A stretch of 6,790 nucleotides of DNA from Acidobacteriota bacterium. GTDB taxonomy: Bacteria > Acidobacteriota > Terriglobia > Terriglobales > Acidobacteriaceae. A program made the translations under genes and the position numbers. Shown here piece by piece: positions 4,980 to 6,790 of the stretch. The stretch covers positions 1-6,790 of the forward strand of contig JAJZDL010000158.1 of assembly GCA_021851465.1 (NCBI GenBank), in the 5' to 3' direction. How positions within the stretch are numbered: the stretch's first letter is position 1; each line of letters starts with the position of its first letter. Under the pieces are notes generated by a model, which saw only the letters and a program-made list of their open reading frames with translations, ran no database searches and had not been told where the DNA came from.

Positions 4980-5759
4980 TCAACGGCCGTCCGTCACACG
5001 CAGCAGAAGATTGTCTCCGCGCCGGATGAACGCCTTCTTCCACGGCCCCGTAATGCGAATCGCCCCCTGCGAGGAGCGCAGTGCGACCCCTTCGTCAAAC
5101 CCGTAGAGGCCCGATGCCGAAGCCGAAAAAACGCCCAGTGCGTGCGCAAACCCCGCTGTTTCTCCAGCGCTTGCAACCGGCAGGCTGTACACGCCATGCA
5201 CATCGGCAAACCCAACCTTCTTCAAATGGCCGTCGCACACTGGGCCCTCCCAACCGGAGCGGAAGACCTCGTCACCGCCGACTTGTCTTGTCGTCCAGCT
5301 CGCAGGGCTTGCATTGCCGCGGTCGGTCCCTCCATCCGCCGGCAGCCATGTGTCGTCTACATCCGTAAAGTTCGCGATGGCGATCGCATCGACGGCAACC
5401 GGCACCGTCTGTCCGCGATAGCGCAGTGCGGTAAATCGCAGGCTTAATGTGCCGGCCTGCCCACTGCCTTCGCCGCCAACCGATTCTGTGACCGTGCCGA
5501 TCAGCTCCGCGCCCCGCCGCAGATACCGGTGCGCGCCGATCGGGACCCGCTGCGTCGTCGTCGCCAGCACCCGCGTGCCAACGGCGGTCTTGCCGGAATA
5601 AAGCGCCTCGTGCAGCACGACCGGCAGCGTGGTGCCCATCTCCAGAGGCGCCAGCGTCCCAACCTCCGCCTGCTGCCCGGCGAGAACGGTGGAAATTGAC
5701 AGCGTGAGGGCCAACAAACATACCAGTTGCAGATAAGTCTTAACCGTGTTGTATCGCAT
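4980..5759 (-). CDS. Secreted uncharacterised protein with VirB10-like beta-rich segment
   Basis: The start is ATG at 5759, giving 259 residues to TGA at 4980-4982. It is fixed by GGGAGG (5766-5771) six bases upstream and by the signal peptide that follows (M-R-Y-N-T-V-K-T-Y-L, then a hydrophobic run ending 'STVLAGQ', cleavage near 27-28). The frame stays open further upstream into recG, but that extension has no signal peptide at its start and is rejected. Residues 43-128 are beta-rich, with 'GTRVLATTTQRVPIGAHRYLRRGAELIGTV' style strands (62-90) and 'LSLRFTALRYRG' (105-116). The 'P-x-G-x-x-x-x-x-G-x-x-x-x-G-x-V' spacing recalls the beta-barrel of VirB10/TrbI proteins, though nothing here points to a secretion system. 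The C-terminal half has 'WTTRQVGGDEVFRSGW' and ends 'RRGDNLLLRVTDGR'. I do not know its function. It may share a transcript with the downstream envelope gene at 3492-4850. Confidence 0.7.
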   Translation of the reverse strand: MRYNTVKTYLQLVCLLALTLSISTVLAGQQAEVGTLAPLEMGTTLPVVLHEALYSGKTAVGTRVLATTTQRVPIGAHRYLRRGAELIGTVTESVGGEGSGQAGTLSLRFTALRYRGQTVPVAVDAIAIANFTDVDDTWLPADGGTDRGNASPASWTTRQVGGDEVFRSGWEGPVCDGHLKKVGFADVHGVYSLPVASAGETAGFAHALGVFSASASGLYGFDEGVALRSSQGAIRITGPWKKAFIRRGDNLLLRVTDGR

Positions 5760-5765
5760 GGGCCG

Positions 5766-5771
5766 CCTCCC
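5766..5771 (-). promoter_or_regulatory. Shine-Dalgarno deciding the start at 5759
   Basis: GGGAGG on the minus strand lies six bases before the ATG at 5759. This supports that ATG over upstream in-frame starts that would overlap recG. Confidence 0.65.
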
Positions 5772-5796
5772 GCTGTGTTGGATGCACGCGCGCCGT

Positions 5797-5826
5797 TTGG
5801 GGAAGCATCCGCCAACTTGATAGCAT
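5797..5826 (+). promoter_or_regulatory. Candidate recG promoter, possibly giving a leaderless transcript
   Basis: TTGGGG (5797-5802) and TAGCAT (5821-5826) are 18 bp apart, with 3 of 6 and 4 of 6 consensus matches. The expected transcription start would fall on or beside the GTG at 5833. No SD-like sequence precedes that GTG. The gap to the divergent gene is only 73 bp, so both promoters must be packed there or extend into coding sequence. Confidence 0.3.
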
Positions 5827-5832
5827 CGGTCT

Positions 5833-6790
5833 GTGCTCGAACTCTCAACCCCGGTCAAGTTCGTCAAGCGGGTCGGCGAGCGCATCGCCGCCGGCCTCGC
5901 CACCCGCGGCATCGACACAGTCGAAGACCTCCTCTACCACCTCCCCTTCCGCTACGAGGACCGCCTCAACCCGCAGCCCATGGCCTCGCTCGTCGCCGGC
6001 TCCATGGCCTCGATTATCGGCGAGGTGCGTGGCAGCATCCTCCTGCGCACACGCGCCGGGCCAATGTTCGAGTTGACGCTCGGCCAGGGCCTGGGGACCG
6101 TCAAGTGCATCTGGTTCCACGGCGCTTACCTCAAAGACAAATTCAAGCTCGGCCAGATGGTCGCCGTCTACGGCAAGCTCGAGCCCTCCCGCTCCGCCAT
6201 GGCTGCCGCCGCCATCGCAGGACAGGGCGCAACCTCCGGGCGCTTCAAGATGGTCCAGCCACAGTTCGAGATCCTCCCCGCGCCCGGAGCCACAGGCCCC
6301 GACGCAGAGTTCGCCATGCTCGAAATGGGCCGCATCGTCCCCGTATACGAGTCGCTCGGCGGCACCACTCCCTGGGGATCCAAGCTCACCTCCAAATGGA
6401 TGCGCCGCGTCGTCTGGTCCATCTTCGAGGAACTTGTTGAGAGCGGCGGCGCTGACCGCGTCGAAGCGCAGGAGACGCTCCCCGCCGCGCTCCTCCATCG
6501 CCTTCATCTTCCCTCGCGCCTCGAGGCCCTCAAAGCCGTCCACTTCCCCGAAGCGGGAACGCCGATGGTCGAGTTGATGGCCTCCACCACCCCCGCGCAC
6601 AAGCGCCTCATCTTTGAAGAGCTCTTCTATCTCGAACTCGGCCTCGAACTCAAGCGCCGCCGCATGCGCGAGCGCCTCGGCACCGCCTTCGCCACCGGCC
6701 CCGCCGTGCGCGAGGCCATCAAACAGGTCCTGCCCTTCCATCCCACCGCCGCGCAAAAGCGGGTCCTCGGAGAGATCGTCTCAGACATGC
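5833..6790 (+). CDS. recG: ATP-dependent DNA helicase RecG, N-terminal part
   Basis: RecG remodels stalled replication forks and branch-migrates Holliday junctions in the cytoplasm. The frame starts at GTG 5833. An in-frame TAG at 5821-5823 excludes any earlier start, and it stays open to the window end (319 complete codons; the family is usually about 690-750 residues). Residues 1-45 hold the N-terminal helical segment with 'RVGERIAAGLATRGIDTVEDLLYHLPFRYEDR'-type sequence. Residues about 58-150 are the OB-fold wedge domain that binds branched DNA ('IIGEVRG', 'KCIWFHGAYL', 'VAVYGKLEP'). 'RIVPVYESLGG' (168-177) and 'HFPEAG...AHKRLIFEELFYLELGL' (237-271) match the linker into the helicase core. 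'LPFHPTAAQKRVLGEI' (300-315) is the motif just before Walker A, so the window ends a few residues before the ATP-binding site. There is no SD. It is divergent from the minus-strand gene at 4980-5759 and functionally unrelated to it as far as can be seen. Confidence 0.93.
   Translation, partial: MLELSTPVKFVKRVGERIAAGLATRGIDTVEDLLYHLPFRYEDRLNPQPMASLVAGSMASIIGEVRGSILLRTRAGPMFELTLGQGLGTVKCIWFHGAYLKDKFKLGQMVAVYGKLEPSRSAMAAAAIAGQGATSGRFKMVQPQFEILPAPGATGPDAEFAMLEMGRIVPVYESLGGTTPWGSKLTSKWMRRVVWSIFEELVESGGADRVEAQETLPAALLHRLHLPSRLEALKAVHFPEAGTPMVELMASTTPAHKRLIFEELFYLELGLELKRRRMRERLGTAFATGPAVREAIKQVLPFHPTAAQKRVLGEIVSDM

Noticed and set aside
3975..5447. 490-codon plus-strand open frame spanning both uncharacterised envelope genes
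   Set aside because: R/Q/P/H-rich sequence without domains. The minus-strand frames have signal peptides, membrane helices and, for one, an SD.
5760..5918. N-terminal extension of the 4980-5759 gene into recG
   Set aside because: It would bury the signal peptide 53 residues inside and overlap recG; the SD at 5766-5771 supports the ATG at 5759.
5845..6756. 303-codon minus-strand open frame opposite recG
   Set aside because: E/G/A/V-rich antisense shadow; recG is unmistakable on the plus strand.

Overview
The window looks like a chromosomal segment of a high-GC Acidobacteriota bacterium, probably class Terriglobia. This rests on the RecG N-terminus, the capsule-assembly-like barrel protein, the style of the uncharacterised envelope proteins and a CHSERSEES-type interspersed repeat. 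The assignment is a judgement from sequence reading, not a database match.

Layout, left to right. (1) 1-1454 (+): the 3' part of a Wzi-like outer-membrane beta-barrel gene, cut by the window start. (2) 1459-1559: a convergent intergenic gap filled by a roughly 100-bp element. It has near-perfect 20-bp inverted ends and a 'tcattctgagcgcagcgaag' repeat core. (3) 1604-2629 (-): a secreted beta-propeller protein. (4) 2630-3491: an 860-bp stretch without a large gene but not empty. On the minus strand it holds a consensus-like sigma-70 promoter (3236-3264), a 13-bp perfect hairpin (3151-3183), two Shine-Dalgarno sequences and a small membrane-protein ORF (2893-3099, or 2893-2985 from the inner start). 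It also holds a 14-bp tandem repeat and a 120-bp island of about 30% GC with two similar hairpins. (5) 3492-4850 and 4980-5759 (-): two consecutive genes for uncharacterised exported or membrane-anchored proteins, possibly co-transcribed. (6) 5833-6790 (+): the 5' part of recG, divergent from the preceding gene across a 73-bp gap and starting at GTG.

Four of the six recognisable or candidate genes are predicted to be exported or anchored in the cell envelope, and the small ORF would also be a membrane protein. There is no evidence that they form one pathway. RecG is a housekeeping DNA-repair helicase and is probably only a chromosomal neighbour. I see no CRISPR array, transposase, tRNA or rRNA. 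The part most likely to repay attention is the minus-strand small-ORF locus at 2893-3264, where promoter, terminator-like hairpin, SD sites and a hydrophobic peptide are arranged in a plausible order. The function is unknown.
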